From Corylus avellana (lineage: Eukaryota > Streptophyta > Magnoliopsida > Fagales > Betulaceae), in assembly GCF_901000735.1 (NCBI RefSeq), contig NC_081546.1, positions 3,043,001 to 3,107,000 of the forward strand: a DNA stretch of 64,000 bases. The letters run 5' to 3'. Position 1 is the first letter of the stretch. Every line of letters starts with the position of its first letter. Positions 12,257 through 25,300 of the stretch are shown one piece after another. The notes beneath the pieces were generated by a model. It was not told where the DNA came from, searched no databases, and saw only the letters and a program-made list of their open reading frames with translations. A program made the position numbers and the translations under genes.

Positions 12257-12587
12257 AATAATAATAAAAAAAGGATTACCGATTGTAAGATTAAAAGAAT
12301 TCATTGTGCAAGATGTAGGGGCTTCGAAAGGAGAAAGAGAAAGAAAAATAAAAAAATCACATAGATGAAGCAATACTCTATAATTAAGCACCTAATTCTG
12401 TTTAAATTATTTAATTCAAGATATAAAATCATTAGACGACAATAATTTACAAAAAAAAAAAAAAAAAAATTGTCCTAATTTTAAAAGTTTTCTCAAAAGT
12501 AGATTCAAAACTATCTAGGGACACCTTGACTCTTGAGCTTAGTGTGGATTAAGTACGATATTTTATTTGGGAGTAATGATTTAGTGA
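11430..12587. other. AT-rich spacer after the pathogen-related gene, copy 1
   Basis: No gene recognised. A 39-bp imperfect tandem duplication (AAGAAAATTCCTATTTTGC type) is at 11705-11770, a telomere-like AAACCCTAACCCTAA at about 11942, a TA dinucleotide run at 12223-12254 and poly-A at 12451-12469. The sequence breaks off at the gap. Confidence 0.5.
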
Positions 12588-12687
12588 NNNNNNNNNNNNN
12601 NNNNNNNNNNNNNNNNNNNNNNNNNNNNNNNNNNNNNNNNNNNNNNNNNNNNNNNNNNNNNNNNNNNNNNNNNNNNNNNNNNNNNNN
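12588..12687. other. Assembly gap (100 N)
   Basis: Exactly 100 N, the conventional size for a scaffold gap of unknown length. It separates the two copies of the 6.93-kb block. Confidence 1.
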
Positions 12688-15600
12688 CAAAGAAAGGGTA
12701 AGAAGGAGAATTAGCACACAAAGAAGAGGGCTAAAAAGTCATTGCACATCAAAGGAGAATTAGGGCTTTGCGCTTTGCGTCTCTCTGGCATATCTTCCCT
12801 ATATATAGATTAGGGCAAGCCTTTCTAACTTCGCAGCCTCTCTCTTCTCTCTCTCTCTCTCTCTCTTCTGTCTCTGTGTTTCTTAGACTTAGGGTTTGTA
12901 TAGGCACTAAACTTGTATTGTTTGTGGGCAGCAGTGATGAGCAATTGAGATAGTCATGCACCACTCTGATGATTTTTACAATCAATATGTGCTGATAAAT
13001 TTCTCTTACCCATATATCTCTGAGCTTCTCTCTTTTCTCAATTTATTTTTCTTTTCTTTTTCTCTTTCTCTTGCATTACTTTTTTCGACTTTTATTTTAT
13101 TTTTTATAAAATTAATCCTCATTGTTTTTCTTTTCAGTATATGATTAGTAGCTAGTATTATTATTATTTTTCAGTATTTGTCACGTATTTCGCTCTAGCT
13201 TTATGATTTAGAACCCAGAAAAAAGAAGGGATCCAAATGATGGGGTTTTCTTCGGAAGACCAAACCATGATGCGGACCTATACTCATTGGTGAGGATAAA
13301 CTATGGCCTCTGATGGTTCCTTTCTTTTAATCATAATCTATAGTTTCATTCAATATATTTGACTATTTGCCATTTCCATTTCCTATTGTTATTGTCCTTT
13401 TCATCTTTACTCTTCTTTTCAAATCTATACTTTAACCGATTTTGCTGTCCATTAGTTATATCGATTAACCTTTTGTGAGGCCAAATTGGCCAGCGGCTGT
13501 TAAGTCACCTAGCAATCTAGCATTCTCCCTTTTGCCGGATTGGATATTAGCGACAACATCCCTACTCATCTTAGTCTAGTAAAGCTGAATTAATTTTAAT
13601 TAAATGAATAAACTTTTATTTTCCATTTTTAGTTAGACGAAAAAAATTATATAAAAATTGCTGTGGTGCCAAATTTTTGCTAAAAGATAAGTATTAAACT
13701 AATGTAAATCTTATTTATTGAAGATGATCAAAATAATTAATTAAGAAAAATACTATCATTGAATAAGTTTTATATTGATTGGTTTATTTTTCTTAATTAA
13801 AAAAATTTAGTACTAGCATTTTCTCTTGAGATATGTTCTGGAGAATTAGGATGATATATTAAACGCAAGAATTCCAATGTAGTAGGATAGAGGCACATTG
13901 GTGCGTTCAATTGTAGTTGGTGTCTTTGCTGACCAACCGCACAATAAAAATTCATCATAAATTTTCTCCAAATTGAGTTGGACAAAATTTTCTCCAACCC
14001 CTCTCTAAAATTGCCACATGGGGTCCCTTAAACACGTGCTTTTAACGTTTAAGATTTGGACCTTGGAGGTGGCTGAGCCATCCCAAGAACCGATGGGGGG
14101 CCTTAGACCGCTTCGAAGTCACCCCCAAGGGGCCATTTGGGGGTGGCCGAATTTGGACCTTGTGGGTGGTTGAACCACCCCTAAGGGCCCCTTGGGAGGT
14201 GACTCACCCCTAAGGTCCAAATAAAAAAAAATTCGGGATACTTTTACTAAAGACTTCTGAACTTCTACCTAACGATTTGACAAATCCTCCTAAACTTCAA
14301 AATCTCTCAATTGTAATCAATTTAGACCCTTTCGTCAAATTGAAGACGTTAAAAGTGAGATAATGATGTTTATACTTAATAAAATTTCAAATTTATCCTT
14401 ACTTTCAATTTTTTTTTTTTTTTTTTTTTTTTTAAAACAAATAGAGACCTAGCCTGAGACCTAGGGGTCTCTAGCGAAGACTCACGCGGGTCTCAGGCCA
14501 GACCCGCATGGGTCTCCACCAGAGACCTTGAAGACCCACAGTGGGTCTCTGGCTCAGACCCGTTTGGGTCACGGCTAGACCCGCGTGATCTTTTTTCTTT
14601 TTATTTTATTTTAAAAAAAGAAACGAAAATTAGGGGTATTCTAGTTTTTTTAGGGTTTGTCGTTAAAAGATGAGTCTAAATTGATTGCAATTGAAAGTTC
14701 AGGGAACTAAATTGAGAGATTGTAAAGCTTATAAGGGGTTTGTCAAATTGGGTAGAAGTTCAAGGTTCTTTAATGAAATTATCCCAAAAAATTTTAAAAT
14801 TTTTTGGCCCTTGAGGTGGCCGAAGCCACCTCTGGGTTCAACAGGGGTGGCCTACCACCTTAGCTTTTATGATTTTATTTTAGTTTTTTATTATTTATAT
14901 GTATATTTTCTTTTTAAAAATTAAATAGTATTTTATTATTTAAATTTTGAGAGTTGCTACAACACATTCTCCTCACCATCTTCCTTCTTTCAACATCTTG
15001 ACTTTTTCAAAATAAAAATAAAAAATAAAAAATACAAGAAAGAGGAGATGGTTGAACTCTATGGAATGGCCACTTTACCAATTACACCACGGCAAGTAAT
15101 TAGACAAGATAACAATCAAGAAAAATCTTCTTCCATGATTACCAATTAAAACATGTGAATTTATTCTCCCGATCGGTTGGGACCACGCTTCATAAAGCGA
15201 AGATCACTAATTTGAATCTCATTCCCTCTCTTGTACAGACATGTCAAAAAAAAAAAAAAAAATTAAAATAAATAGTGCCATCTAATATTTGAGGTCCGCG
15301 GATCAATGAAAAAATTAAATAAAATAATTTTTTTTTTCAATTTTAAAATATTAAATATTAAAAAATCATCTTTAATTTTTTTGAGATGTAAAATTGCTAA
15401 TCAAATTTAATTTCAAGTTTTGTTAATATAATATATTAATTGTGTGGCCCTGCTGGATTCCTTTCCTAGTGTGCTTCCGAGACTTTTCTCCAACTTTGAA
15501 TTGGAAGACCTTCGGCCATAGTGAATTGAAGTGCAAGTAATAAAAGATTGGTACACTTACAAAAAATAATAATAATAAAAAAAAAATAATAAAAGATTGG

Positions 15601-18600
15601 TACAGTTTTCTTCTTGGACAAAATAAGAGAGAAATAGAAATGGTGCTACCGTAAAAAAGAGAAAAATAGAGAGATCAATTGTCATTGTATCCCATCAAAA
15701 AGGAAGAAGAATTTGTATTCTTATCTTTGGTATTCTCTTTAATCTCTATTGTATGATAGTGAGGTTTTGGTGTATTGAAGTTTTAGGTCGGAGTGATTTT
15801 CTCTTTACTATATTTTTGTACTCCATCTTTCATAGTAAATTTTTTCATGATCGTCTTCGCCCTCGAACATACCTCACATTGAGGGAACCACTTAAATTTT
15901 GGTATTATTTTGTATGTGATTATTCTTGCTTTACATAGCCGTAATTGTGATCGTTTTTTTGCACAACATAGATAATATGGCTAATTTATTATATTTTTCT
16001 TTTAAGATATGCGATTATATCTGCGATTTAATTAATTATGTACTAAAAACAATAGCAAGGTGATGATAAGTGATCAAAATTGGTAACAACAAAACGTATG
16101 GGTGAAAAGGCGATTACGGTTAGTCATTATTGGCTAAAATTACTAACCGCTTAGACAGTTAGTAAAATTTCCTAACCGTCTCCCCTAACCGCCTATGCTG
16201 TTAACCAGCTGTTCGCAGTTAATAATCCTAATAATTGTTAAAAACAATGTCATTTTTATGGTAATATGAGAATACCTTACTACATATGACATCATTTCTA
16301 AATTTTTATATATTTAAACACAAAAACGACTTCGTTTCATGTGTGTGTGCGTATATATATATAAATGAGGTTAGCGGTTTTTTCAAAACCTAAAACCACT
16401 AACAATAACCGCCTACGCGATTAACAGTTTTTTCTAATCGCTTTCAAAAGTCTCATCGACATGTTTCTATATTTTTAGTAGAAAAGTAGAAACACAAGTT
16501 TTGGAAGAAGACAATTTCCATTCATCAAATTCCAAGTTTTTGGGAGTTGAAAATTTGACATGTAAAGTTCATCATTCCTATCAATTTAATTACATTTTTT
16601 TTAAAAAATAAAATAAAAAAATAAATTATAAAAAATAAAAAAAATAAAAAAATTAGACTCACTCAAAGAGTTAGTGGGCTCAAAACTATTAACTTCATGA
16701 GTAATGTTACACACACTATTACTCTCACACTCCTTGACTTCTATAATTTTTATTTAATCAAAATTCAATAATAATATATATCAAATTTAATAATAATTTT
16801 AAAAGCTAAGTTAGAAAAAATGAAATAAGAATGAGAGTGCTTATTGCATTACTCAACGTGCAAATCCCATAATTTGTAGCAAAAGACTTTTTCATACGCT
16901 AATAATGCATTTGCCCAATCTTAAAGCACTCCTATATTTGGATGAAATCCCCACTAAATTTCGTGTACTCCGCTAGAATTACTGTTCTGCAAGAAACCAT
17001 AGATCGGAAACTTCATGCTCATTTTCTTGGATTCGGATCTCCTCAGATTATGTGAAAATATGAGACTCTCATATTGTTAATCTTGGCCATCCAATCTCAT
17101 CCAATGGCCTACAACAAGTGATGCGACGCGTCCCACTAAAATTTAAGAGAAATGCTCTTTTTCATTCTCCTCACCTTCTCGTTACCATCTCCTCTCTCTT
17201 GTATTTTTTATTTTGGAAAAGTCAAGATGTTGAAAAAAGGAAGATGGTGAAGAGATGGTGAGGAGAATGTGTTGTAGCAACTCTCAATTGGTAAATAATT
17301 GAGAGGCTCTCTATATACTAGACTCTCCTATCCTATGCCATGAAAATTGAAGCAAATTAATAATTATTGTTGTTATAAGTGAGGAGATGGCATCTTCAAA
17401 CGCTCCTGAGCAAGACAAGTATCGGCATTACTTGAGCGAAGAAGAAGTCAAGAACACCAAATGGAGGTTTGGTGTCCCTGACTATAGTGTTGTCAACAAG
17501 CTCTTTGAAGAAGGCAGAACTAAGGTGTCTCCCTTTTCAATTCCTACTTAATTTCTTTTGTCTCAGTGTGTGTTGTACTTGTGTCACTAGCCATATAAGT
17601 TTTTTGATCTCTAACTACTGTTGATGCTTTTTGGATGAAGATTTGGCCTGCTGGGTCGCTTGAAGATAAGGTGCAGAGGCTTGTAAAGACATGGGAAATG
17701 GAATTTTTCCATAAGACCAACTTTGATGACTTCAAAACCATTGATCCCAAGAAGTTTACTTTCGGCTTAAATGGTGCTTTAATTAATTATCTAGATTTCG
17801 TAGCTTCCATGCTTGTGTTCTTAGCGCGCGCGTTTTAATTTACTGTAATTATGCATGCAGGAAGGAAGGGTCTAAATTTGGAAGAAATAGGCAAACTTGG
17901 GGGAGGCTATAACCCTCTGCTACAGACCTCTCTGCCTGAGAAATTCAGGGGCTACAATCCAGATGGAGAAACCAACGAATCTTCTCATCGGACTTTCACG
18001 ACAACGTTCCCTCGCGGGTTTGCCTTGGAGATTCTCCATGTTTATAGTGGGCCGCCGGTGATTGTGTACAAATTCAGGCATTGGGGTTACATGGAGGGCC
18101 CTTTCAAAGGCCATGCCCCTACTGGAGAAAGGGTTGAACTCTATGGAATGGCCATTTTTGAGGTTACCTACCCTTCAACAATATCTTTCCAAGGCCATAC
18201 CCCATATATTTTTGAGATGTCTGTGTTTTTCTGTGTTTGTATTTGTCCTATTTACTGTAATTGTTGGGTTTTTTGCACAACAAAACAGGTGGACGAGGAG
18301 ATGAGAGTGGTGAAGGTGGAGTTCTTCTTCGATCGTGGTCAGTTGCTCGGAGGTCTTCTGAAAGGTGCTAGCTTGGATGGCTCTGCCGAGGAGGCGGCTT
18401 CAAACTGCCCTGTGCTTAGGCAAACAGGGTAGAATTAGAATATTCACAATAAAACTGGAAGGTTTCAGAATATGAAATTTTCAATCTGTTGTAATAATGT
18501 GATAATATGTTTTCCCATCTGTACGAGGATCTCCTCCCACTATTCCTGGAGCTGTTGTTGTTTGCTTATTCCTAAATCCTAATATATGTGAAGCTGTTTA

Positions 18601-19247
18601 ACAAATGGTCGTGTTCTGATTTTCTGCATCATATTCTTTTCTGGGAAGACTGAATCCCATTTTATGACTTTGGAAACTCCACGCTTGGACTAGGGATGAA
18701 GAAGACAATTGTTTACATTTCTTTTGAAAGTAAGAAGAAAATTCCTATTTTGCATTCTCCTACTGAGAAGAAAATTACTATTTTGCATTCTCCTACTGAC
18801 GGAAAGTGAACAATATGATAAAAGATTGGTGTTTCACCAATTGGATAAATTTGGCATCTCATCACATAAAAAAGTAATCATAACTCTCAAAGAACAAAAT
18901 AAACTATCCCTAACCTTTTATCGTCCCCCCAAATACAATTGAAACTTACACTTAAATAGAATAAATACTAAACCCTAACCCTAATGTGACTAACTTTTGG
19001 GCAAAGCCCATTATTAAATATGGACTCTAAAAACATAAATTAAATATTAAAAACAATTACAAAATAATACTAAATCTAAACTAATATTCTTTCTTCTCTT
19101 CAAATATAATTAAACACCATTAATTACGCTAATTTAATGAACCAATTTTTTTTCACAAATTATGTCTTAAAAAACCGGTTTAGCATTAAAATAAAAATGA
19201 TTCATGTCACACATCGCAATATTAAGACATTTCTGAGAGTGATTCGG

Positions 19248-19283
<36 letters not shown>

Positions 19284-19615
19284 AATAATAATAAAAAAAG
19301 GATTACCGATTGTAAGATTAAAAGAATTCATTGTGCAAGATGTAGGGGCTTCGAAAGGAGAAAGAGAAAGAAAAATAAAAAAATCACATAGATGAAGCAA
19401 TACTCTATAATTAAGCACCTAATTCTGTTTAAATTATTTAATTCAAGATATAAAATCATTAGACGACAATAATTTACAAAAAAAAAAAAAAAAAAAATTG
19501 TCCTAATTTTAAAAGTTTTCTCAAAAGTAGATTCAAAACTATCTAGGGACACCTTGACTCTTGAGCTTAGTGTGGATTAAGTACGATATTTTATTTGGGA
19601 GTAATGATTTAGTGA
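12688..19615. repeat. Duplicated block, copy 2 (right contig start)
   Basis: Repeat of 5661-12587. The first base after the gap corresponds to 5661, and 19615 corresponds to the last base before the gap. Up to the gene it contains the same string of elements as copy 1 (fold-back element, truncated MITE, SINE-like, GCGGTTA repeats, MITEs), each 7027 bp further on. Downstream of the gene (18433-19615) it is again AT-rich spacer. Confidence 0.95.
17387..18432 (+). CDS. Pathogen-related protein (SnoaL/NTF2-like), copy 2
   Basis: Exons 17387-17524, 17641-17773, 17861-18162 and 18289-18432 encode the same 238-aa protein as the gene at 10360. The only coding difference seen is synonymous (GAT at 18332-18334 versus GAC). 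Promoter MITE, TATA-like motif, introns and 3' flank are also shared. Because the whole block abuts the scaffold gap, I infer this is the second haplotype of one locus, not an extra gene. A true very recent tandem duplicate cannot be excluded from sequence alone. Family features are as described for copy 1. Confidence 0.85.
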
Positions 19616-20417
19616 ACACCTGCGTGTGTAAATAGTGTGTACGCCGGTGTTATGATATATACTGTTTAAATATTATTTTAATTATATTTTATAATATTAT
19701 AACACCTGCACGCCCGTCTTGACTAAATTATACTCTTTTTATTTGGTTGGTGTATACTAAACCTGGCTGCTTTTGTGCAATGAAAAACAAAATAATATTC
19801 CAAGGTGTTGGGTGCCTGTGGACTGCAGTCTTTCCTTTGTCACTTTCTTCTTCTTCAATTATTCAGAAAAAGACTTATTTATTTCTTTATGAAATTTGAC
19901 TGTTGCTAAATTACAACTTATACTTTATGAATTAAACCTTTTTTTAAACCGCCGCTTATACCAGAAATTTAAGCTAAGAAAAATGGAGAATTTAATCAAT
20001 TAATTATATTTTAAAATTTTCTCTCATATGTGGGCTCAAACATTTTGTTTATAAGTGAGATTCAACACGTATTATATTTAACTGAAATGAAGAAATTGAT
20101 GGAAACAAGGGTCAAACTCGGTACCTGATTTTGATCATTTGATGTGAATTGTGGAGTTGGGCTTTGAACTTATGACTTACGATTTTAGTACCGTATTAAA
20201 GTTAAAATACCACTTATTTTAAGAGTTGAAGCTAGTAAAAATATAAAATTTAATTATTTAATTAATATTTTAACAACATTGACTTCAAGATGGGCGACGC
20301 ATGATCACGGACTATTCTCAGTGTACAAAAGGCGAAACTAGCATTATAGTTTGAGGGGGGGGGGGGGCAAAAGTTAAAAAAAAAAAAAACAAGGGCTTGC
20401 GGGTTTAATATATTTGG
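19616..20417. other. Spacer with fold-back elements
   Basis: No coding sequence. A short inverted repeat with AACACCTGCGTGTGTA and TAACACCTGCACGCC marks a small MITE at about 19612-19720. A second AT-rich fold-back runs from about 19968 to 20272, whose ends share TTAAGCTA / TAGCTTCAACTCTTAAAA and ATTTAATTAATTA words. A run of 12 G at about 20356, followed by poly-A, precedes the promoter of the next gene. Confidence 0.45.
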
Positions 20418-20427
20418 CTATATAAAG
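20418..20427 (+). promoter_or_regulatory. Putative TATA box of the third pathogen-related gene
   Basis: CTATATAAAG lies about 70 bp upstream of the ATG at 20495; a close fit to the plant TATA consensus and spacing. Confidence 0.6.
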
Positions 20428-20494
20428 TCTCTTCTGTAACACAAATTTCCCAAGTTAAAAAACACCCAGACCTTGTTGTTTAGTGGGAGCTAAG

Positions 20495-20640
20495 ATGGCA
20501 TCTTCAGGAGTTGAGGATGAGGAGAAGTATCGTTCCTACTTACATGGAGAAGGGGAGAGGAACACCAAATGGAAGTATGGTGCTCCTCCTAACTATGATG
20601 TTGTTAACAAGCTTTTTGAAGAAGGAAGAACCAAGGTCTC

Positions 20641-20678
<38 letters not shown>

Positions 20679-21502
20679 AATATCATGATATTTGTATTAT
20701 GATAATCTGATGACTAATTAATTTTGTTAATTTATGGAAGATATGGCCTTCTGGGTCACTTGAAGAAAAAGTGCAGAACCTTGTAAAGACATGGGAAATG
20801 GAGATGTTCCACAAAGTATGCTCTGATGACTACAAATCAGTTGATCCAAAGAAGTATACTTTCAGCCTAAATGGTAACATTTAATTAAGCTCCTTATTTA
20901 GTTCATTGTATTAATATGATAATCATCATGGTTGCCATATATCTGGTCATAATTACCTTGCAGGAAGGAAGGCTTTAACTATAGAAGAAAAGCGTAAGCT
21001 TGGGGGAGGCTACAATTCCTTTCTCCAAACCTCCTTGCCAGAGAAATTTCGTATCTACAACCCTGCAGAAGAAACAGCTGATTCATCTCATACGGCTTTC
21101 ACATCAGCTTTCCCTCGTGGGCTTGCTCTGGAGATTCTCCATGTTTATTCAGGGCCACCAGTGATTGTGTACAAATTCAGGCACTGGGGTTTCATGGAGG
21201 GTCCTTTCAAAGGCCATGAACCAACAGGAGAAATCGTTGAGCTCTTTGGGATGTCTGTTTTTGAGGTATGTATAGCCCCTTGCACTTCTTTTTCTTCATC
21301 TTCATCTTCTTCTTCTTCTCCTTCATACATATTCACTGTCTTGTTTTGTTTGATACAGTTGGACGAACAAGAGAAAATTGTGAAGGTCGAGTTCTTCCTT
21401 GACCGTGGAGAGCTGCTAGGAGGTCTTACCAAAGGTGCTAGCTTGGATGGATCCACTGAAGAGGCCGCTTCAAGCTGCCCCTTCTTGAGGAACACAGGGT
21501 AG
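20495..21502 (+). CDS. Pathogen-related protein (SnoaL/NTF2-like), diverged paralogue
   Basis: Predicted 239-aa protein from exons 20495-20635, 20741-20873, 20964-21265 and 21359-21502. Exon lengths equal those of the upstream gene except exon 1, which is one codon longer. Shared landmarks: MASSG start, EEKYRSYL, VNKLFEEGRTK, IWPSGSLEEKVQ, KTWEMEMFHK, GGGYNSFLQTSLPE, YSGPPVIVYKFRHWG, EGPFKGHEPTGE, KGASLDGSTEEAASSCP. The protein differs at many positions from the 10360 gene and its introns are unrelated, so this is an old tandem duplicate rather than an assembly copy. The ATG at 20495 was chosen because the upstream in-frame codon at 20483 is GTG. Intron 1 begins with a CT microsatellite directly after the donor. 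Function presumably overlaps that of its neighbour; induction by pathogens is family knowledge only. Confidence 0.9.
20637..20679. repeat. CT microsatellite abutting a splice donor
   Basis: About 20 TC units start immediately after the GT donor of intron 1 (donor at 20636-20637) of the third pathogen-related gene, giving an unusual GTCTCTCTC donor context. Confidence 0.9.
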
Positions 21503-21776
21503 CTAATCATATCCTGAATTGTGTAACAAAAGCTCATACTTGCATTACAATGTGAATAAGCCTCGCTCTGTCAGGCATAAACTCTGTTTTTAATGTTTTC
21601 ATATCTAATTTCACTACTTTCACTTGAGTTCATTTTTACTTTGTAAACAAGCATTACCGCATAAATATATAGCCTCATTTGACGACACTTTTTGAAGAAG
21701 CTTCTTACCTTTTAGTTAAAAAGTAAAACCATTAACAAACGACTCCAAACACAAAATATTCAGAAGTGCTTCATAA
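21503..21776. other. 3' UTR and spacer
   Basis: Region after the stop of the third pathogen-related gene. No gene or clear repeat seen. Confidence 0.4.
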
Positions 21777-22059
21777 ACAAACCAATTTTCCTAAAAAGTG
21801 GATAATATTGTCCGGCATAGTACAACGACTGATGCCAAAATATTCTGCCACTGGACGTGTAAAAGGATTTGATTCAGTTAAATGTCTCGAGGCACTTACA
21901 GAAACTAAATTGGGGATTACACAAACCAATTTTCCTAAAAATAATATTGTCCGGCATAGTACAATGACTGATGCCAAAATGTTCTGCCACTGGATGTGTA
22001 AAAGGATTTGATTCAGTTAAATGTCTCGAGGCACTTACAGAAACTAAATTAGGGATTAC
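21777..22059. repeat. Imperfect 144/139-bp tandem duplication
   Basis: Unit 1 is 21777-21920 and unit 2 is 21921-22059. Both start ACAAACCAATTTTCC and end near GGGATTAC. Unit 2 lacks 5 bp and has a few substitutions. It lies between the convergent 3' ends of the pathogen-related and DUF218 genes. Not recognised as a known element. Confidence 0.85.
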
Positions 22060-22386
22060 ACTTTGAACTTGATCAGGCCAGTAAGCGTGAGAGAAACAAG
22101 AACGTGAATAATTACATACCATGTACCATCATTAGTGCCTCATTACAGTCGAGAGGTTTCCCAACCAAACAGAGCATAAACATGGTGTACAAATTGGCAT
22201 TGCCCAACACCTGATGGAGACATAAATTTCCATCCCAGCAGCCAAAAAATTTCTCGGTTAATTTTTTTTGACAAATCGATTAGGAAAATTTTATTAAAAA
22301 GAATTACATTAATGTCAGCTTAAGCATCTCTTTCTGGCTGTAAGGGTTGCTTCATTTTATGTTATGTAACAAGGTAGAAAAAGTTT

Positions 22387-25300
22387 CTAACTAGCTTTAC
22401 TAGGCCACGGAAGGGAGCCTGGATAAGGAGCTGCCCCGCAGTATCTGAACAGATCTTCAATCTCTGGACACCCATTAGGATAAGGGATTGACCGGTGAAA
22501 AGGATCACGCCGTTGTTTCTTCCGATAGAGTGAACCTTGACACCCATAAGGATCTCCTTGGAATTGAGCCCGCACCAATGCCTCGCCTTTCAGAGCTGCT
22601 TCTTTTGAAGTCGGTGAAGCGGGGGTGCCTAAGTAGTGGAACCTCGACTCTGGAAATCCAATTGCAGACCGATGCAGATGCGCAAATCTCTCTTCCTTAA
22701 AATCATAACTTACAACCTGATTAAGAGTGCAATGAAATCAGCGTGAAACTTGGGGTTTTTGGGGGGACATTAAGCTGCTGTGATGAAAAACTGAGTCGGG
22801 AGTCTAGACTAAAGTACTGAAAAGGAAAACATATATCTTCTCTCTAGAATCCGAGATTTGATAATATATCAAGATCATGCACATTACTTTGACAAATGGA
22901 AAAAATTGGTGCATCACTCAAGATGGAAAAAAGTTGGTTTAGTTCAAATATAAGTTGCAGACATTTTGAAATAATAACAAAAATTGTATAAACAACCATA
23001 ATTTTAGTAGGTGTAATCAGGAAAAGAAAGCACAATACATTCAAGTATGTGAGCACATGTGCACATACACATACACCCACACACGCCCACTGACAGAGAG
23101 TTACTCACATGGGCCATGGGGAGGAAGACACAGAGTGGTTGTGAGTGACTGAATGCAACATTAAGGTCATAATTATGACAAGAGCATTGGGTATATACTT
23201 CAAAGGGATAAAGGACAACCATGTTCTCCTATAGTATTTCAGCACTTATCCCATAGAATCATCAACGTTTATATTTCAGAAGCCTCTGTATGTAAATTTT
23301 GGGGAATACTTATGTTTGTACTTTTAGCCAAAGTGAGTACTTATGACTGAAACCTGTATTCATGTCCCACAAAATTGATAGTCATTATTCCACACCATGA
23401 ACATTCATCATCCAGAGAGGATAAAAACACAAACAACTCTCTGGTTATTTTTCTCAACTTTTATCCTGTTTCATATTTATCATATATATATTTTAGCTCG
23501 AAAGGAAAAACTAAAAAGAAGAGAGAAAAGGAAAAAAAAGAAAAAAAAGAAAAAAAGAAGAAGAAGAAGAAGCATCCAGAGAAGCGCTTACAGTTATGTT
23601 ATAAGGATATGTGCCAGTAAGCTCTCGGAAACGACACACACTAAAGAGAAGGTTCTCAAAACTGTCCCTCGCATGCTCTTCTGTGAGTGTCCTCCATCTC
23701 ACATTTTCCTCGCCTATAAAAACAATCACAACATAAGTTGCATAACAATAGGACTAAAATCAGATAGTTCAAAGCTTTAATTTTTTTGGATAAGTTTTTT
23801 GACCCAAGGGGAGAGGGAAGGGGAGAATAGTTCAAAGCTTTTCATATATCAGAAACAACTTTGCCACAAAAAGAATCCTATCAAGTTTGCATTTGTTACA
23901 TACGAACAATCAGGAACTCAAGGGTCAAAGAGAATTATGCAATGTAGATGTCCATTTATCATCCATTACAAGTTATGGAGACAACATACTATATAGTATG
24001 AAGAGATTATGAGCTAAAATTGGCACCAGCAAAAATTTGGCCCAACATAATTTAGCAAGAAAAAGTCCTCTAAAAAACAAGAGATTCTGCTGGCAACAGG
24101 GAGGTGGGAACAACCAAAATCCAAAACTTTTCATACATTTGACAGGGTAAGTTGACACATCAAATAGGGCTTGTTTGGAGTAATTCAAAGAGCTTGATTG
24201 TATAGGCAACACTACTTAATTGCCTTTTCAATCTTCACTGTTGGAAATGAAGCAAAAAAATCCTTACCATTGAGCAGAAGGAAAAGACATTTTCAACAAA
24301 TTAACAGGTAGAAACTCAGTATTTTCTGGTTAAGGACCAAAGGTGTTGATGGCAACAGAACAGGAAGCGGCGCTACAAAGGTAAACAGTGTAAGGGGTTT
24401 GATGGCATTATAAGTAATGGGGGCAAATGTGGTAGGAACTGAATAGGCTGGAATTTGGCAAAGTTGGAGATGATAATGGGATAGGGGCAGCAGAAATAGG
24501 ATCAGTAAAGGTGTTGACAATTTTATGTATGGTGGAGGTGGCAGTAACAACTGTGGTCATTGAGCTACAGTCGTCTGATAACAACTTCACCATAGGTAAT
24601 GTGATGCTGAAACTGGTCGTGCTTCAGTTATGGTTCATATAGTGATGTGGTGAAGCAATATACTATTGATTCCACTTTATAAACAAGATTTCATTATATT
24701 TCTTCTAAGTTTCAAAGTTTGATTTTCAAATCCCGCCATCACTGGGTCTGGGGGTTATGGGTAGGGGGGAAACCAAGTGACAGTTCCAATGCCAAGAGGA
24801 ATTTGCTAACCAGATTATCTAATGCACAGAACCTTCTATAAGCAAATCCACAGGAATGTATAATGCAGCGCTGTGGAAAATGAGCAGGATATAATCTAAG
24901 CAACTGATGAATATTAGAGCCTTTTCTTTAGCAAGCAACAATATATCAGTTCTTAGTTTAAAAATCTTTTTCTATAAAAAAGAGGCAAGGCAAATAGGTA
25001 CAAAACGTAAGATAACACAATGCACTCACCAAACCATCCTCTCGACTCAGCAACATTCCAATAACTCTGCGCCTCACTACGAGGACCAGCATCTTTCCGA
25101 GTCTCTCCACCACTAAACAAAAGCAAAGCTGTATCATCTTTGGCTGCAGTTTCAACTCCCTCTTGTATGTGTCTCACAAATGTAGGAGCTTGGCCAGGAT
25201 TCTTCTGATAAGACTCCAAAAACCATGAATCCTCCTCATCAGCTTTCCCACAGCTACTACTTGTATATATAGAATGCCCGGCAACCATTACAAGATTGTG

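Larger units (their letters stand above)
5661..12587. repeat. Duplicated block, copy 1 (left contig end)
   Basis: A 6,927-bp block repeated almost identically at 12688-19615 (offset 7027, becoming 7028 after a poly-A run). It ends at the last base before the 100-N gap, and its second copy begins at the first base after the gap. By eye I find nine substitutions (9945, 9972, 9987, 10019, 11306, 11655, 11738, 11851, 11913) and one poly-A length change (12451). This is the pattern of overlapping contig ends that were scaffolded without merging. Confidence 0.95.

Noticed and set aside
12110..12364. 84-codon frame with a YIYIYI run, present in both copies
   Set aside because: It is produced by the TA microsatellite and has no family similarity or codon bias.
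23375..23780. Two overlapping Lys/Arg-rich frames on the plus strand
   Set aside because: They translate an AAG/AAAAG low-complexity tract inside intron 2 of the DUF218 gene.
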